Source: an uncultured Bradyrhizobium sp. | GTDB lineage: Bacteria; Pseudomonadota; Alphaproteobacteria; Rhizobiales; Xanthobacteraceae | Reading direction: 5' to 3' | Length of the DNA: 64,000 bases | Assembly: GCF_936943645.1 (NCBI RefSeq) | Contig: NZ_CAKZJO010000054.1 | Coordinates: 1 to 64,000, forward strand | Shown here: piece by piece, positions 63,908 through 64,000 of the stretch | How the letters are laid out: each line of letters starts with the position of its first letter | Position numbering within the stretch: the first letter of the stretch is position 1 | Made by a program: the position numbers and the translations under genes | Notes under the pieces: model-generated | What the model saw: the letters and a program-made list of their open reading frames with translations, nothing else | What the model was told of the DNA's origin: nothing | The model's database searches: none

Positions 63908-64000
63908 CTAAGCCGTACGCCACTGATCAGGTTTCTTCTTGTCGTTGAGGTGCCGGACCCGCGCCACATGCGGCGTGTGCCCGTGCTCCCGCGACCATTT
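63908..64000 (-). CDS. partial gene at right edge
   Basis: The last 93 bases, read on the minus strand, are an open frame that runs in from beyond the window and stops at 63908. The visible C-terminus is KWSREHGHTPHVARV, then RHLNDKKKPDQWRTA. No family is recognised from this fragment. Confidence 0.4.
   Translation of the reverse strand, partial: KWSREHGHTPHVARVRHLNDKKKPDQWRTA

Overview
The window looks like chromosome of a Bradyrhizobium-type alphaproteobacterium. This rests on high-GC coding style, a left arm rich in acyl-CoA and CoA-transferase genes, an Omp31-like porin, rhizobial intergenic palindromes, and a protein domain (RRFPPPW...DEARRIA...LPELL) that I know mainly from Rhizobiales. 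I saw no rRNA, tRNA or CRISPR array.

Left arm (about 0.5-16.1 kb) reads as core genome. It holds argE; an aminoglycoside-phosphotransferase-like kinase and an acyl-CoA dehydrogenase that together form a split version of vertebrate ACAD10/ACAD11; a divergent TetR regulator with an inverted repeat between them; an Omp31-like porin; RidA; a beta-keto acid cleavage enzyme (BKACE); a CaiB/BaiF CoA-transferase; an MFS transporter; a divergon of an NrtR-like Nudix regulator facing an SPFH protein and a diverged NAD-kinase-like protein; and a lipoprotein sorbosone/glucose dehydrogenase with a DUF2231 membrane partner.

From about 16.5 kb the window is accessory. At 16.5-28.5 kb there is a mobilization module: a small putative antitoxin and a Fic toxin broken by two compensating frameshifts, a repeat-rich intergenic stretch, a type IV coupling protein of unusual layout, a MOBQ-type relaxase, a MobC-like protein overlapping a second, MOBP-type relaxase, two cargo genes, a short tyrosine recombinase and an XRE regulator. 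No mating-pair-formation genes are present, so the element looks mobilizable rather than self-transmissible.

At 28.6-38.4 kb lies a surface-polymer locus: an AlgI-like MBOAT O-acyltransferase, an AlgJ/AlgX-like SGNH enzyme, a secreted unknown protein, and a 2128-residue protein built of propeller-like and beta-helix-like repeats.

At 38.5-61.5 kb lies a probable defence island: a SIR2-helical-repeat protein, a stand-alone HsdR_N nuclease-domain protein in a three-gene operon, an Apea-HEPN-like protein, a zinc-ribbon/endonuclease protein, and two adjacent giant nuclease-STAND-repeat proteins (1268 and 1359 residues) resembling Avs proteins but with different N-terminal nuclease folds. Several unknown genes sit around them. 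An ArdC-type antirestriction protein and a TspO protein follow at the right end. The two giants with their neighbours and the O-acylation/giant-protein locus are the most promising candidates for undescribed systems.
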